DNA of 64,000 nucleotides from Actinomadura sp. NBRC 104412 (GCF_030269515.1 NZ_BSTM01000002.1:124001-188000); one strand, 5' to 3'; shown: positions 15,965 through 24,847, numbered from the stretch's first letter. Made by a program: numbers and translations. Notes: generated from the letters alone by a model not told the origin.

Positions 15965-18253
15965 GTGGAGACCGTCCCAGAAGGATCGCGCCCACAGCGA
16001 TCCAGCACTCAGCCATCCGACACAGAGCGATCCACCATTGAAAGCGCCATCGAAGGCGCCATCGAAGGGCCTGAAGGGTCGCGGCACGGCGAGTACGTGA
16101 CGGCCGGGGGCGTGCGGGTGATCCGCACGGCCGTCCCGGTCGACCCCGAGCGCAAGTCCGACGCGCTGAACGCCCTCGTCGCCGCGCTGGGGGAGCGGCG
16201 CGGCGGCGTGCTCAGCTCCGGCATGGAGTATCCGGGCCGCTACAGCCGCTGGCACATGGGCTACCGCGACCCCTGCCTGGAGGTCGTCGCGCGTGGCCGC
16301 ACGGTCACCGCGCGGGCCCTCAACGAGCGGGGCCGGGTGCTGATCCGCGCGATCGGCCCCGTCCTGCGCGGCACCGGGGAGACCCGCGCCGACGAGCCCG
16401 GACGGGTCGAGGTGTTCGTCCCGGAGAGCGGGGAGTTCTTCACCGAGGAGGAGCGCAGCCGCCGGCCCACCGTCTTCACCGCCCTGCGCGCCGTGATCGA
16501 CCTGTTCCGCTGCGACGACCCCCACCTCGGCCTGTGGGGGGCGTTCGGGTACGACCTGTCGCTCCAGTTCGAGCCGCTGCGCACGCGCCTGGAGCGCCCC
16601 GCCGACCAGCGCGACCTCGTGCTGCACCTGGCGGACGAGCTGATCGTCGTGGACCGGAAGCTGGAGATCTCCCACCGGGTGTCCTACGACTTCGTGGTGG
16701 ACGGGACGAGCACCGCCGGCCTTCCCCGCGAGACGGAGCCGACGCCCCTCACCACGGCCGCCGAGCTGCCGCCGCAGCCCGTCCCCGGCGCGTACGCGCA
16801 GATGGTCCGGGAGGCCAAGGAGAAGTTCGTCCGCGGTGACCTGTTCGAGGTGACCCCCGGGCACGCGATGTACGGGCGCTGCGACTCGCCCTCGGCGTTC
16901 TTCGAGCGGCTGCGCGAGACCAACCCCGCGCCGTTCGAGTTCCTGTTCAACCTGGGCGAGGGCGAGCACCTGGTCGGGGCGTCGCCGGAGATGTTCGTCC
17001 GGGTGACCGGGGACCGGGTGGAGACCTGCCCGATCGCCGGGACGATCCGCCGTGGCGGCGACCCCCTGGAGGACGCCGAGCAGATCCGCGCGATCCTGTC
17101 CTCGGCCAAGGACGAGTCCGAGCTGACCATGTGCACCGACGTGGACCGCAACGACAAGTCGCGGATCTGCGTCCCCGGCAGCGTGAAGGTGCTGGGCCGG
17201 CGGCAGATCGAGCTGTACTCGCGGCTGATCCACACCGTCGACCACATCGAGGGGCGGCTGCGTCCCGGGTTCGACGCGCTGGACGCGTTCCTCACGCACA
17301 TGTGGGCGGTCACCGTCACCGGCGCGCCCAAGACCTGGGCGATGCAGTTCATCGAGGACCACGAGGACGCGCCGCGCCGCTGGTACGGCGGCGCCGTCGG
17401 GTTCGTGGGCTTCGACGGGTCGATGAACACCGGGCTCACGCTGCGCACCGCCCAGATCAAGGACGGCGTCGCGACCGTCCGCGCGGGGGCCACGCTGCTG
17501 TACGACTCCGACCCCGAGGAGGAGGAGCGGGAGACCCACCTCAAGGCCAGCGCGCTGCTCCAGGCGCTGGCCCAGTCACAGGCGGGGACGGCCGGGGGCG
17601 GCACGGCGGAGCCGGACGGCGCGGAGGACGAGCGGGCGGGGGAGGGCCTCAAGGTCCTCGTGGTCGACCACGAGGACTCCTTCGTCAACACCCTGGCCGA
17701 CTACTTCCGGCAGCAGGGCGCCGAGGCGGTCACGCTGCGGCACGGCTTCCCGCTGCGGATGCTGGACGAGCTCGCCCCCGACCTGGTCGTGCTGTCGCCG
17801 GGCCCGGGACGCCCGGAGGACTTCGCCACCGCGGCGCTGCTGGACGCCCTCGACGAGCGGGGCCTGCCGGTGTTCGGGGTGTGCCTGGGCCTCCAGGCGA
17901 TGGTGGAGCACGCGGGCGGCGAGCTGGCGTTGCTGCCCGAGCCGTCGCACGGCAAGCCGGGCCGGGTGCGGGTGTGCAGTGGCGAGCTGCTGGAAGGGCT
18001 GCCGGAGGAGTTCACCGCCGCGCGCTACCACTCGCTGCACGCCACCCCGGAACGGGTGAAGGGCTACCAGGTCACGGCGCTGACCGGGGACGTCGTGATG
18101 GCCATCGAGGACCCCGAGCGACGGCGCTGGGCGGTGCAGTTCCACCCCGAGTCGATCCTCACCGCGACCGGGCGGGCGGGGCACCGGATCGTGGCGAACG
18201 CGCTGCGGCTGTGCCGCGCGCCGGCCGCCGTTCCGGCCACGACGAAAAGGTAG
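15965..18253 (+). CDS. trpEG: anthranilate synthase, fused TrpE-TrpG
   Basis: 762 residues. It converts chorismate and glutamine to anthranilate, the first committed step of tryptophan synthesis. The chorismate-binding TrpE part spans about 45-535 (GDLFEVTPGHAMYGR, PIAGTIRRGGDPLEDAEQIR, and DVDRNDKSRICVPGSVKVLG). An acidic linker at about 540-560 leads to the class I glutamine amidotransferase part at 561-755 with nucleophile C640 (GVCLGLQ) and H727/E729 (QFHPES). The one-chain form is known from rhizobia and some streptomycetes. GTG 15965 has GAGGGG 8 nt upstream. The first 40 residues are low-complexity and variable. Expression is under the attenuator just upstream. A later role in antibiotic rather than primary metabolism cannot be excluded. 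Confidence 0.95.
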   Translation: METVPEGSRPQRSSTQPSDTERSTIESAIEGAIEGPEGSRHGEYVTAGGVRVIRTAVPVDPERKSDALNALVAALGERRGGVLSSGMEYPGRYSRWHMGYRDPCLEVVARGRTVTARALNERGRVLIRAIGPVLRGTGETRADEPGRVEVFVPESGEFFTEEERSRRPTVFTALRAVIDLFRCDDPHLGLWGAFGYDLSLQFEPLRTRLERPADQRDLVLHLADELIVVDRKLEISHRVSYDFVVDGTSTAGLPRETEPTPLTTAAELPPQPVPGAYAQMVREAKEKFVRGDLFEVTPGHAMYGRCDSPSAFFERLRETNPAPFEFLFNLGEGEHLVGASPEMFVRVTGDRVETCPIAGTIRRGGDPLEDAEQIRAILSSAKDESELTMCTDVDRNDKSRICVPGSVKVLGRRQIELYSRLIHTVDHIEGRLRPGFDALDAFLTHMWAVTVTGAPKTWAMQFIEDHEDAPRRWYGGAVGFVGFDGSMNTGLTLRTAQIKDGVATVRAGATLLYDSDPEEEERETHLKASALLQALAQSQAGTAGGGTAEPDGAEDERAGEGLKVLVVDHEDSFVNTLADYFRQQGAEAVTLRHGFPLRMLDELAPDLVVLSPGPGRPEDFATAALLDALDERGLPVFGVCLGLQAMVEHAGGELALLPEPSHGKPGRVRVCSGELLEGLPEEFTAARYHSLHATPERVKGYQVTALTGDVVMAIEDPERRRWAVQFHPESILTATGRAGHRIVANALRLCRAPAAVPATTKR

Positions 18254-18313
18254 AAACGGGCATCCTCCCTTGGTCCGGCGTTTACCGGGCGCGGGGCGGG
18301 GGACCCCGCGCCC

Positions 18314-18463
18314 ATGCTCACCTTGCTCTGGCTCATCGCGGTAGTCCTGATCGTCGCCGGTATCTACGTCATCATCGCCCGGCGCGAGCTGATCTTCGGC
18401 ATCGTGCTGATCGTGCTCGGCTTCCTGGTGGGGCCGGGCGGTGTCAGCATCTTCAATCCCTGA
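18314..18463 (+). CDS. GPGG-motif small membrane protein
   Basis: 49 residues: a hydrophobic helix (LLWLIAVVLIVAGIYVIIA), a short charged turn ARRELI, a second hydrophobic helix and the ending FLVGPGGVSIFNP. The GPGG motif near the C-terminus marks a small actinobacterial membrane protein family of unknown function. It lies 60 bp after trpEG on the same strand and is followed by a strong terminator. The short length, two-helix layout and conserved GPGG make it a likely real gene. Confidence 0.75.
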   Translation: MLTLLWLIAVVLIVAGIYVIIARRELIFGIVLIVLGFLVGPGGVSIFNP

Positions 18464-18499
18464 CCGGCGCCCAGCGCCCGCCCTCCCTCCCCGAGACCA

Positions 18500-18525
18500 C
18501 CCGCCCGGACGGATGTCCGGGCGGG
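18500..18525 (+). terminator. terminator after the trpEG / small membrane protein unit
   Basis: CCCGCCCGGAC (18500-18510) and GTCCGGGCGGG (18515-18525) form a perfect 11-bp stem with a GGAT loop, 36 bp after the small membrane protein stop. It is followed by CGCCGTTTC. Confidence 0.75.
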
Positions 18526-18581
18526 CGCCGTTTCGGGACTCCGGCGGCGGGAGAAGGACGCTGGGCAAACGGCGAGAAAAG

Positions 18582-18598
18582 CTGACACGATCTGTCAG
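18582..18598. promoter_or_regulatory. inverted-repeat operator before the SDR gene
   Basis: CTGACACGATCTGTCAG is a perfect 6-5-6 inverted repeat ending 23 bp before the SDR start. Its size suits a dimeric regulator. The regulator is not identified; the WYL protein gene on the far side of the SDR gene is one candidate. Confidence 0.45.
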
Positions 18599-18621
18599 GT
18601 CTGGCTGCCAGCATTTTCGTC

Positions 18622-19557
18622 ATGAGCGAGAACACGAATGACGGCCGCCCGCTGGCCGGGAAGATCGCCCTGGTCGCGGGGGCGACGCGCGGCGCCGGGA
18701 GGGGCACCGCCGTGGAACTGGGCGCCGCGGGCGCCACCGTCTACTGCACCGGCCGTTCCACCCGGGAGCGGCGCTCGGAGGTGGACAGGCCGGAGACCAT
18801 CGAGGAGACCGCGGAACTGGTCACCGCGGCCGGGGGCGAGGGCATCCCGGTCCGGGTGGACCATCTCGACCCCGCGCAGGTGACCCGGCTGGTCGAGCGG
18901 ATCGACGCCGACCACGGCCGGCTCGACATCCTGGTGAACGACATCTTCGGCGCCGACCACCTCTGGAACTTCCGCGAGAAGCTGTGGGACCGCCCGGTCG
19001 AGGACGGCCTGCGGCTGCTGCGCCTGGGCATCGACACCCACGCCATCACCAGCCACCGCGCGCTGCCGTTGATGATCAAGAACCCCGGCGGGCTGGTGGT
19101 CGAGATGACCGACGGGACGGCCGAGTCCAACGCCTCCTACCGCTGGGAGTCCGGCTTCTTCTACGACCTGTGCAAGTGGGCCGGGATCCGGATGGGGATG
19201 ACCCTGGCCGAGGAGATCAAGCCGTACGGCTGCACCGCCGTGGCCCTCACGCCGGGCTGGATGCGGTCGGAGGCGATGCTGGACTCCTTCGGCGTCACCG
19301 AGGACAACTGGCGGGACGCGACACAGGTCGAGGAGCACTTCGCGATCTCCGAGACGCCCGCGTTCACCGGGCGGGCCGTGGTCGCGCTGGCCTCCGATCC
19401 CGACCGGCACCGCTGGAACGGGCGGTCGCTGTCCAGCGGCGGCCTGGCCCAGGAGTACGGGTTCACCGACGTCGACGGCAGCCGCCCGGACGCCTGGCGC
19501 TATGCCATGGAGGTCCAGTGGGCGGGCAAGCCCGCCGACGTCACGGGGTACCGCTGA
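18622..19557 (+). CDS. SDR family oxidoreductase
   Basis: 311 residues, Rossmann-fold short-chain dehydrogenase. The coenzyme loop is VAGATRGAGRGTAVEL and the next strand VYCTGRSTRERRSE carries Arg residues that favour NADP(H). The active-site Tyr and Lys are in FFYDLCKWAG (Y-x-x-x-K), and NDIFG replaces the usual NNAG. After the catalytic helix, VALTPGWMRSEAMLDSFGV is the typical substrate-binding loop. It belongs to a long SDR group related to dehydrogenase/reductase SDR family member 1. Substrate unknown. A palindromic operator lies just upstream. Confidence 0.88.
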   Translation: MSENTNDGRPLAGKIALVAGATRGAGRGTAVELGAAGATVYCTGRSTRERRSEVDRPETIEETAELVTAAGGEGIPVRVDHLDPAQVTRLVERIDADHGRLDILVNDIFGADHLWNFREKLWDRPVEDGLRLLRLGIDTHAITSHRALPLMIKNPGGLVVEMTDGTAESNASYRWESGFFYDLCKWAGIRMGMTLAEEIKPYGCTAVALTPGWMRSEAMLDSFGVTEDNWRDATQVEEHFAISETPAFTGRAVVALASDPDRHRWNGRSLSSGGLAQEYGFTDVDGSRPDAWRYAMEVQWAGKPADVTGYR

Positions 19558-19597
19558 GACATCGGGGGTCCCGCCGGGTCACGGGGCGCCGGCCGGG

Positions 19598-20626
19598 TCA
19601 CGGGGCGCCGCCGGAGGGGCGCCGGTAGAGGGCGGCGACGCCGGCCGCGGTGGCGGCGATGAGCTCGCGCAGCTCGGGCGGGTCCAGCACCTCGACCTCC
19701 GTCCCGAGCCGCAGCAGCTCATGGCAGGCCACCTCGGGGAACTCGATCGGCAGGGTGGTGGTCACCCACCCGTCGGCGTCGGGTTCCCCGGCGTCCTCCA
19801 GCGCGCGGCGCGCCGCGTACGGCTCGACCGCGTACCGCAGCAGCCGCCGCCCGCGCGGGCCGAGCCGGATGGTGATCTCCTCCCGCAGCAGCGACCGCAG
19901 GAAGTCCTCGGCCTGGGCCGCCCAGTGACCGGGCAGGTCGAAGTCCTCGTCCCTGTCGAAGCGCCGCCCGGCCGGGCGCAGGTCGTCGATCCGGTCCACG
20001 CGGTAGGTGCGGTGCCGGCCGCCGGCCTTGGCGACCAGGTACCAGGTGCCGTTCTTCAGGACCAGCCCGTACGGCTCCACCGTGCGCACGCCATCGCCGT
20101 CCGCGCCGGATGCGCCGGAGGCGCCGTCCCCGCCGGACGCGCGTGCGCGCCGGTAGCGGAACTCGACCACCTCGTCATGCCAGACCGCCCGGGTCAGGTC
20201 GCGCAGGACGGGCGGCGGGCCGGACTCGCCGAACCAGCCGGGGGCGTCCAGGTGGAAGCGGCGGCCCGCGCGCTCGGGGGCGTCCCGCAGACCCGGCGGG
20301 AGCGCCGCCAGCACCTTGAGCTCCGCCGCCGCCACCGCGTCGGCGAGGCCCATGTCCTCGGCCGGTCCCGGCAGCCCGGCCAGGAACAGGGCCTCGGCCT
20401 CCTCCCTGCTGAGGCCGGTCAGCCGCGTCCGGTACCCGCCGACGAGCCGGTACCCGCCGCCCCTGCCGTGCTCGGCGTACACCGGGACGCCGGCCGCCGA
20501 CAGCGCCTCCACGTCCCGGTAGACCGTCCGCTCCGAGACCTCCAGCTCGCGGGCCAGCTCGGCGGCGGTCATCGACTCCCGCGACTGGAGCAGGAGGACC
20601 AGGGAGATCAGCCGGGACGCACGCAC
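19598..20626 (-). CDS. YafY-type WYL domain transcriptional regulator
   Basis: 342 residues. A DeoR-type winged helix at 1-60 (LISLVLLLQSRESMTAAELA, then VSERTVYRDVEALSAAGVPV) is followed by a WYL domain with the motif TVEPYGLVLKNGTWYLVAKA and the C-terminal WCX-like part (SLLREEITIRLGPRGRRLLR). WYL domains bind nucleic acid or small ligands and often tune stress or DNA damage genes. A Gly-Ala-Ser-rich insertion (ASGGDGASGASGADGDG) interrupts the domain. The gene starts with GTG and is divergent from the deaminase gene, 79 bp away, so either neighbour may be its target. Confidence 0.9.
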   Translation of the reverse strand: MRASRLISLVLLLQSRESMTAAELARELEVSERTVYRDVEALSAAGVPVYAEHGRGGGYRLVGGYRTRLTGLSREEAEALFLAGLPGPAEDMGLADAVAAAELKVLAALPPGLRDAPERAGRRFHLDAPGWFGESGPPPVLRDLTRAVWHDEVVEFRYRRARASGGDGASGASGADGDGVRTVEPYGLVLKNGTWYLVAKAGGRHRTYRVDRIDDLRPAGRRFDRDEDFDLPGHWAAQAEDFLRSLLREEITIRLGPRGRRLLRYAVEPYAARRALEDAGEPDADGWVTTTLPIEFPEVACHELLRLGTEVEVLDPPELRELIAATAAGVAALYRRPSGGAP

Positions 20627-20705
20627 CCACCCATTCTTACATTTTCGTGTTAGAAAGCGGGAATGCCGCTGTCGCGGGCGGTGAGCCGGTTGCTAGCGTC
20701 GCCGC

Positions 20706-21734
20706 GTGACCACAATGATCGAACCCTCGCTGACCGCGTTCATCGACGCGCTCCCCAAGGTCGAGCTGCACGTCCACCTCGTGGGTTCGGCCTCCGTCGC
20801 CACCGTCCTCGAACTGGCCCGGCGGCATCCCGACGGCCCGGTCCCCACCACCGAGGACGAGCTGCGCGACTTCTACGCCTTCCGCGACTTCCCGCACTTC
20901 GCCGAGGTGTACGAGTCGGTGTCCAGCCTGGTCAGGACGCCCGACGACGTCGCCACGCTGGTGCTGGGCACGGCACGCGACCTGGCCGCGCAGAACGTCC
21001 GGTACGTGGAGCTGACCGTCACCCCGTACACGCACCAGCGCGCCGGGATGGCCATGCCGGCGATCACCGAGGCGCTCGACCGCGCCGCGGGCGAGGCGCT
21101 CTCCCTGCACGGCGTCGAGCTGGCCTACATCTTCGACATCCCCGGCGAGTTCGGTGCCGAGGGCGCCGCCGCCACCACCGAGCACGCGCTGCGGCACCCG
21201 CCGCGGGCGCTGGTCGGCTTCGGCCTCGCGGGCATCGAGCAGATGCGCCCGCCGTACCGGGACGACTTCCGCGCCGCGTTCCGCGCCGCCCGCGACGCCG
21301 GCCTGCGCAGCCTCCCGCACGGCGGCGAGATGACCGGTCCGGAGACGATCTGGGAGGTCATCGACGGCCTCGGCGCCGAGCGGATCGGGCACGGCCTCAG
21401 CTGCCTCCAGGACCCGCGGCTGGTCGCGCACCTGCGCGAGACGCAGATCCCGCTGGAGGTGTGCCCCACGTCCAACGTCTGCACGGGCCAGGTCGAGAGC
21501 CTCGGCGCGCACCCGCTGCCGCGGATGCTGGAGGAGGGCCTGTTCGTCACGCTCAACAGCGACGACCCGCCCATGTTCGACACCTCGCTGACCGGCGAGT
21601 ACCGCGCCGCCGCCGAGGTCTTCGGGTTCGGCCGGGACGAGCTGGCCGCGCTCGCCCGCAACGCCGTCATCGCGTCCGGCCTCGACGAGAAGGGCAAGCG
21701 GGCCATCCTGGACGAGATCGACGCGCTCCCTTAG
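20706..21734 (+). CDS. adenosine deaminase family protein, possibly aminodeoxyfutalosine deaminase
   Basis: 342 residues, amidohydrolase barrel with one metal. Ligands and catalytic residues are visible: the HxH of KVELHVHL, HGGEMTGPETIWE with the catalytic Glu, ERIGHGLS and NSDDPPMFDTSL with two Asp. These loops (DIPGEFG, GFGLAGIEQ, VCPTSNVCTG, NSDDPPMF) resemble my memory of the Streptomyces deaminase that acts on 6-amino-6-deoxyfutalosine in menaquinone synthesis more than classical Add. No other mqn gene is in the window, so the substrate stays open between adenosine and aminodeoxyfutalosine. The start codon at 20706 is GTG. Confidence 0.8.
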   Translation: MTTMIEPSLTAFIDALPKVELHVHLVGSASVATVLELARRHPDGPVPTTEDELRDFYAFRDFPHFAEVYESVSSLVRTPDDVATLVLGTARDLAAQNVRYVELTVTPYTHQRAGMAMPAITEALDRAAGEALSLHGVELAYIFDIPGEFGAEGAAATTEHALRHPPRALVGFGLAGIEQMRPPYRDDFRAAFRAARDAGLRSLPHGGEMTGPETIWEVIDGLGAERIGHGLSCLQDPRLVAHLRETQIPLEVCPTSNVCTGQVESLGAHPLPRMLEEGLFVTLNSDDPPMFDTSLTGEYRAAAEVFGFGRDELAALARNAVIASGLDEKGKRAILDEIDALP

Positions 21735-21747
21735 CGCGTGCGCGTCC

Positions 21748-23823
21748 CTAGCGAGGCTCCACCTCGACGCGGGTGTCGTGGAAGGTGGGGCCGCCGCCCA
21801 GGTCGGTGTCGTGCTCGTTCACCACGGAGTTGGCGTTGGCGCCGCCGGAGAACTTCGCCCAGTGCCCCTTGGACGTCGCGACGACGCCTGGGCGCACCCT
21901 GTCGGTGACGTCCAGCACCGCCTCGAATTCGCCCCGGTCGTTGTGGACGCGCACGCGCCGCCCGCTCTCCAGGCCGCGGGCCGCCGCGTCCACGGGGTGC
22001 ATGCGCAGGGACGGGCCGTCCCCGGAACGGCGGCGCAGCTCCTCGTTGTTGCCGAACACCGTGTTGAGGAAGTGGTGCGACGCCGCCGAGATCAGCGCCA
22101 GCGGGTAGCGCGCGGCGCGTTCGGGATCGGTGACCTCGGCCGGCGGCGTGTAACCGGCGACCGGGTCGAGCCCGGCCCCCGCGGCGCGCCGCGAGACGAA
22201 CTCCAGCTTGCCCGACGGCGTCGGGAAGCCCTCGGCGTACGGCAGGAACGGGTCGGGCACCGCCAGCCGCACGAACCCTTCCTTGCGGAGCCGGTCGAGG
22301 GTGATGCCCTCCAGGTAGGGGTGGCCCGACGCCAGCGCCTGCTCGGCCAGGCGCTCGTCGGAGTCCTGCAGCGCCGGGTCGTCCAGCCCCATGCGCAGGG
22401 CCAGGCGGCGGAAGGTCTCCGTGGTGGACAGGCACTCGCCCGGCGGCGCGACCGCGGGCTCGTTCCAGGCCAGGTAGAGATGGCCGTACCCCTCGTGCAG
22501 GTCGGCGTGCTCGTGCTGCATCGTCGCGGGCAGGACGATGTCGGCGTAGTCGGCGGTGTCGGTCGGGAACTGCTCCAGGACCACGGTGAACAGGTCGTCC
22601 CTGGACAGCCCCTCGCGGACCCGGTTCTGGTGGGGCGTGCTGCCCACCGGGTTGGCCGCGATCACGAACAGCGCCTGGACGGGCGGGTCGTCCGCCTCCA
22701 GAAGCGCCTCGCCGAGCCGGCTCATCGACAGCACGCGGCGCGGACCGCCGGTGTAGAGGTCGTCGCGGAACAGCGCCCGGCGGTTCAGCCGGGCATGGCC
22801 CGAGGTCGAGAACGACAGTCCGCCGCCCCGCCGCGCCCAGTCGCCCGTCACGCCGGGGACGCACGCCAGCGTCCGCAGCGCCGACCCGCCGCCCGCGTGC
22901 CGTTGTACGCCCTGCGTGGCGCGGATCGCGGTGGGCCGCGTGCGCGCGATGCGCTCGCCGAGCGCGACGATCGCCTCCTCGGGCACTCCCGTGACGGCGG
23001 CGGCGCGGGACGGCGTGAACTCCTCGATCCGCTCCCGGAACCGCGGCCAGCCCAGCGTGTGCCGTTCCAGGAACTCCTTGTCCTGCGCGCCGAGACCGAC
23101 GACCACGTTCAGCAGGCCGAGGGCCAGCGCCGCGTCCGTGCCCGGCAGCGGCGCCAGGTGCTCGTCGGCCTGGGCGGCGGAGCGGGTCAGCACGGGGTCG
23201 ATCGCCACCAGGTACGCGCCCGCGCGCCGCGCGGCCTGCACGAACGTCCACACGTGGTGGCCGCTGGTCAGGGGGTTCGAGCCCCACAGGATGATCAGCC
23301 GGGCATGCGCGAGGTCCTCGGGGTCCATGCCGCCGCCCCGCCCGATCGTGTACCGCAGCCCGGTCGTGCCCGCCGCCGAGCAGATGTTCGCGTCGTGGCC
23401 GGAGGCGCCGAGCGCGTTGAACAGCCGCCGCCCCGCGAAGCCCTCCAAGCCCTGGAGATAGCCGAGCGTGCCGGTGCCCCAGTACGGCCAAATCGCCTGG
23501 CCGCCGTGCTCCTCGATGATCCGGTGGAGGCGGCCGGCGATCTCGTCCAGCGCCTCGTCCCAGGTGATGCGCTCGAACCGTCCCTCGCCCTTGCGGCCGA
23601 CGCGGCGCAGCGGGTACAGGATCCGGTCCGGCTGGGACGCGCGCTCCAGCCACCGGTTGACCTTGGTGCACAGCGCGCCCCTGGTGTAGGGGTGGTCGGG
23701 GTTGCCGCGCAGCTCCACCGCCTCGCCGTCCCGTACGGTCACCACCCACGAGCAGCCGTCCGGGCAGTCCAGCGGGCACGCGCCCAGCACCTTCAGCTCC
23801 GTCACGACCCCAGTCTGCGGCAT
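21748..23823 (-). CDS. molybdopterin-dependent oxidoreductase with N-terminal 4Fe-4S site
   Basis: 691 residues of the DMSO reductase / formate dehydrogenase superfamily. The N-terminal iron-sulphur motif is C-x3-C-x3-C in ACPLDCPDGCSW with the fourth Cys in RGALCTKV. Cofactor-binding stretches include ILWGSNPLTSGHHVW, TGDWARRGGGLSFSTSGHARL and the C-terminal dinucleotide-binding domain with RLHP-type HPVDAAARGLESGRRVRVHND. No partner subunits or Tat signal are seen, so it is likely a cytosolic single-subunit enzyme. Start is uncertain: ATG 23823 is chosen, but GTG 23841 or 23808 is possible. Substrate unknown. Confidence 0.85.
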   Translation of the reverse strand: MPQTGVVTELKVLGACPLDCPDGCSWVVTVRDGEAVELRGNPDHPYTRGALCTKVNRWLERASQPDRILYPLRRVGRKGEGRFERITWDEALDEIAGRLHRIIEEHGGQAIWPYWGTGTLGYLQGLEGFAGRRLFNALGASGHDANICSAAGTTGLRYTIGRGGGMDPEDLAHARLIILWGSNPLTSGHHVWTFVQAARRAGAYLVAIDPVLTRSAAQADEHLAPLPGTDAALALGLLNVVVGLGAQDKEFLERHTLGWPRFRERIEEFTPSRAAAVTGVPEEAIVALGERIARTRPTAIRATQGVQRHAGGGSALRTLACVPGVTGDWARRGGGLSFSTSGHARLNRRALFRDDLYTGGPRRVLSMSRLGEALLEADDPPVQALFVIAANPVGSTPHQNRVREGLSRDDLFTVVLEQFPTDTADYADIVLPATMQHEHADLHEGYGHLYLAWNEPAVAPPGECLSTTETFRRLALRMGLDDPALQDSDERLAEQALASGHPYLEGITLDRLRKEGFVRLAVPDPFLPYAEGFPTPSGKLEFVSRRAAGAGLDPVAGYTPPAEVTDPERAARYPLALISAASHHFLNTVFGNNEELRRRSGDGPSLRMHPVDAAARGLESGRRVRVHNDRGEFEAVLDVTDRVRPGVVATSKGHWAKFSGGANANSVVNEHDTDLGGGPTFHDTRVEVEPR

Positions 23824-23959
23824 GAGCTCCAGGAGTGTCACCCGCCGACGCCCCTGACATCGCGGTGCCCGGGGCGGTGTCGCCAACTCCGTCCCGACCT
23901 GGTTTCCTTGGGACGGCATCCCTCAAGGGGTGAACGTGACGCATGGGGGAGATGACAGC

Positions 23960-24757
23960 GTGAAGAGCGTCGAGCCAGAGGTGTACCTGGTCGCACGTCC
24001 GGAGCTGGACTACAACGAGGTGGCCCGCTATCTGCGCGATGTCGGCGGCGAGTCCTGGCTCGGGCGGCTCGACCGGGGGGAGCTGGACGCCGAGCTCAAC
24101 GACCCGCAGAACCTCGCGGAGTTCGCCGGCCGGCTGTGCTACCGGTCCTGGGAGCCCGGTCTCAACCCCAACGTCACCAGGATCCGCACCGACCAGGACG
24201 CGTATCTGAAGAACATCCTGCGCAGCATGCACGGGTCGGTGCTGGAGCACATCAGCTTCAGCTTCGTCCTGCACAACGTCAGCCGCGTCCTGACCCACGA
24301 GCTGGTGCGGCACCGCCCCGGTACGGCGATCTCCCAGGAGTCCCTGCGCTTCGTGCGGCTCCAGGACATCCCGTTCTGGTTCCCCGAGTGGGCCCGCGAG
24401 GACGCCGAGCTGATGAAGCGGGCCACCGCGCTCCTGGAGCAGATGGAGGAGTTCCAGGGCTGGATGGCCGCCCGCTTCGGGCTCGATGACGAGGGCGTCC
24501 CGTTCGCGGAGAAGAAGCACAAGACGTCGTTCATGCGGCGCTTCGCGCCCGAGGGCGTCGCCACCGGGCTGGTCTGGACGGCCAACGTCCGCACCCTCCG
24601 GCACGTGATCGAGAACCGCACGGCGCCCGGCGCGGAGGAGGAGATCCGGCTGCTGTTCGGCCGGGTCGGCGAGGTGATGCGGCGCGAGGCGCCCGCCCTG
24701 TTCGGCGACTACGAGATCGAGGACGGCGCCTGGATCCCCAAGTGGCGCAAGGTCTGA
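23960..24757 (+). CDS. thyX: FAD-dependent thymidylate synthase family protein with altered signature
   Basis: 265 residues. The family core is clear: SMHGSVLEHISFSFVLHNVSRVLTHELVRHR, then the substrate loop and C-terminal TANVRTLRHVIENRTAPGAEEEIRLL. ThyX makes dTMP with FAD and methylene-tetrahydrofolate. The ThyX motif is normally RHR-x7-S; here it is RHRPGTAISQESLRF, one residue longer between RHR and the final Ser and with Asn-Glu changed to Ser-Gln-Glu. RHR lies at residues 117-119. GTG 23960 has GGGGGAGA about 8 nt upstream; earlier GTGs at 23930 and 23936 are possible. Whether it is the main dTMP source or a divergent paralogue cannot be told here. Confidence 0.82.
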   Translation: MKSVEPEVYLVARPELDYNEVARYLRDVGGESWLGRLDRGELDAELNDPQNLAEFAGRLCYRSWEPGLNPNVTRIRTDQDAYLKNILRSMHGSVLEHISFSFVLHNVSRVLTHELVRHRPGTAISQESLRFVRLQDIPFWFPEWAREDAELMKRATALLEQMEEFQGWMAARFGLDDEGVPFAEKKHKTSFMRRFAPEGVATGLVWTANVRTLRHVIENRTAPGAEEEIRLLFGRVGEVMRREAPALFGDYEIEDGAWIPKWRKV

Positions 24758-24814
24758 CGAGCCTGTGAACGAGACCGGCGTCACACGGGATCGATCCGCG
24801 CGAGATTGGGCCTG

Positions 24815-24836
24815 GGCGTAAGGCGCCGTTTACGCC
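24815..24836. promoter_or_regulatory. inverted repeat before the dienelactone hydrolase gene
   Basis: GGCGTAA (24815-24821) and TTACGCC (24830-24836) form a perfect 7-8-7 inverted repeat 11 bp before the ATG at 24848. It could be an operator or a leader hairpin that covers the ribosome-binding region, as no strong ribosome site is seen between it and the start. Confidence 0.35.
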
Positions 24837-24847
24837 AGGTTGGGCGC

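Noticed and set aside
21731..24784. A 1017-codon open frame on the minus strand across the molybdopterin gene and thyX
   Set aside because: Its residues are Arg/Gly/Pro-rich nonsense in the parts opposite thyX and out of frame with the clear molybdopterin oxidoreductase. It is a GC-driven shadow.
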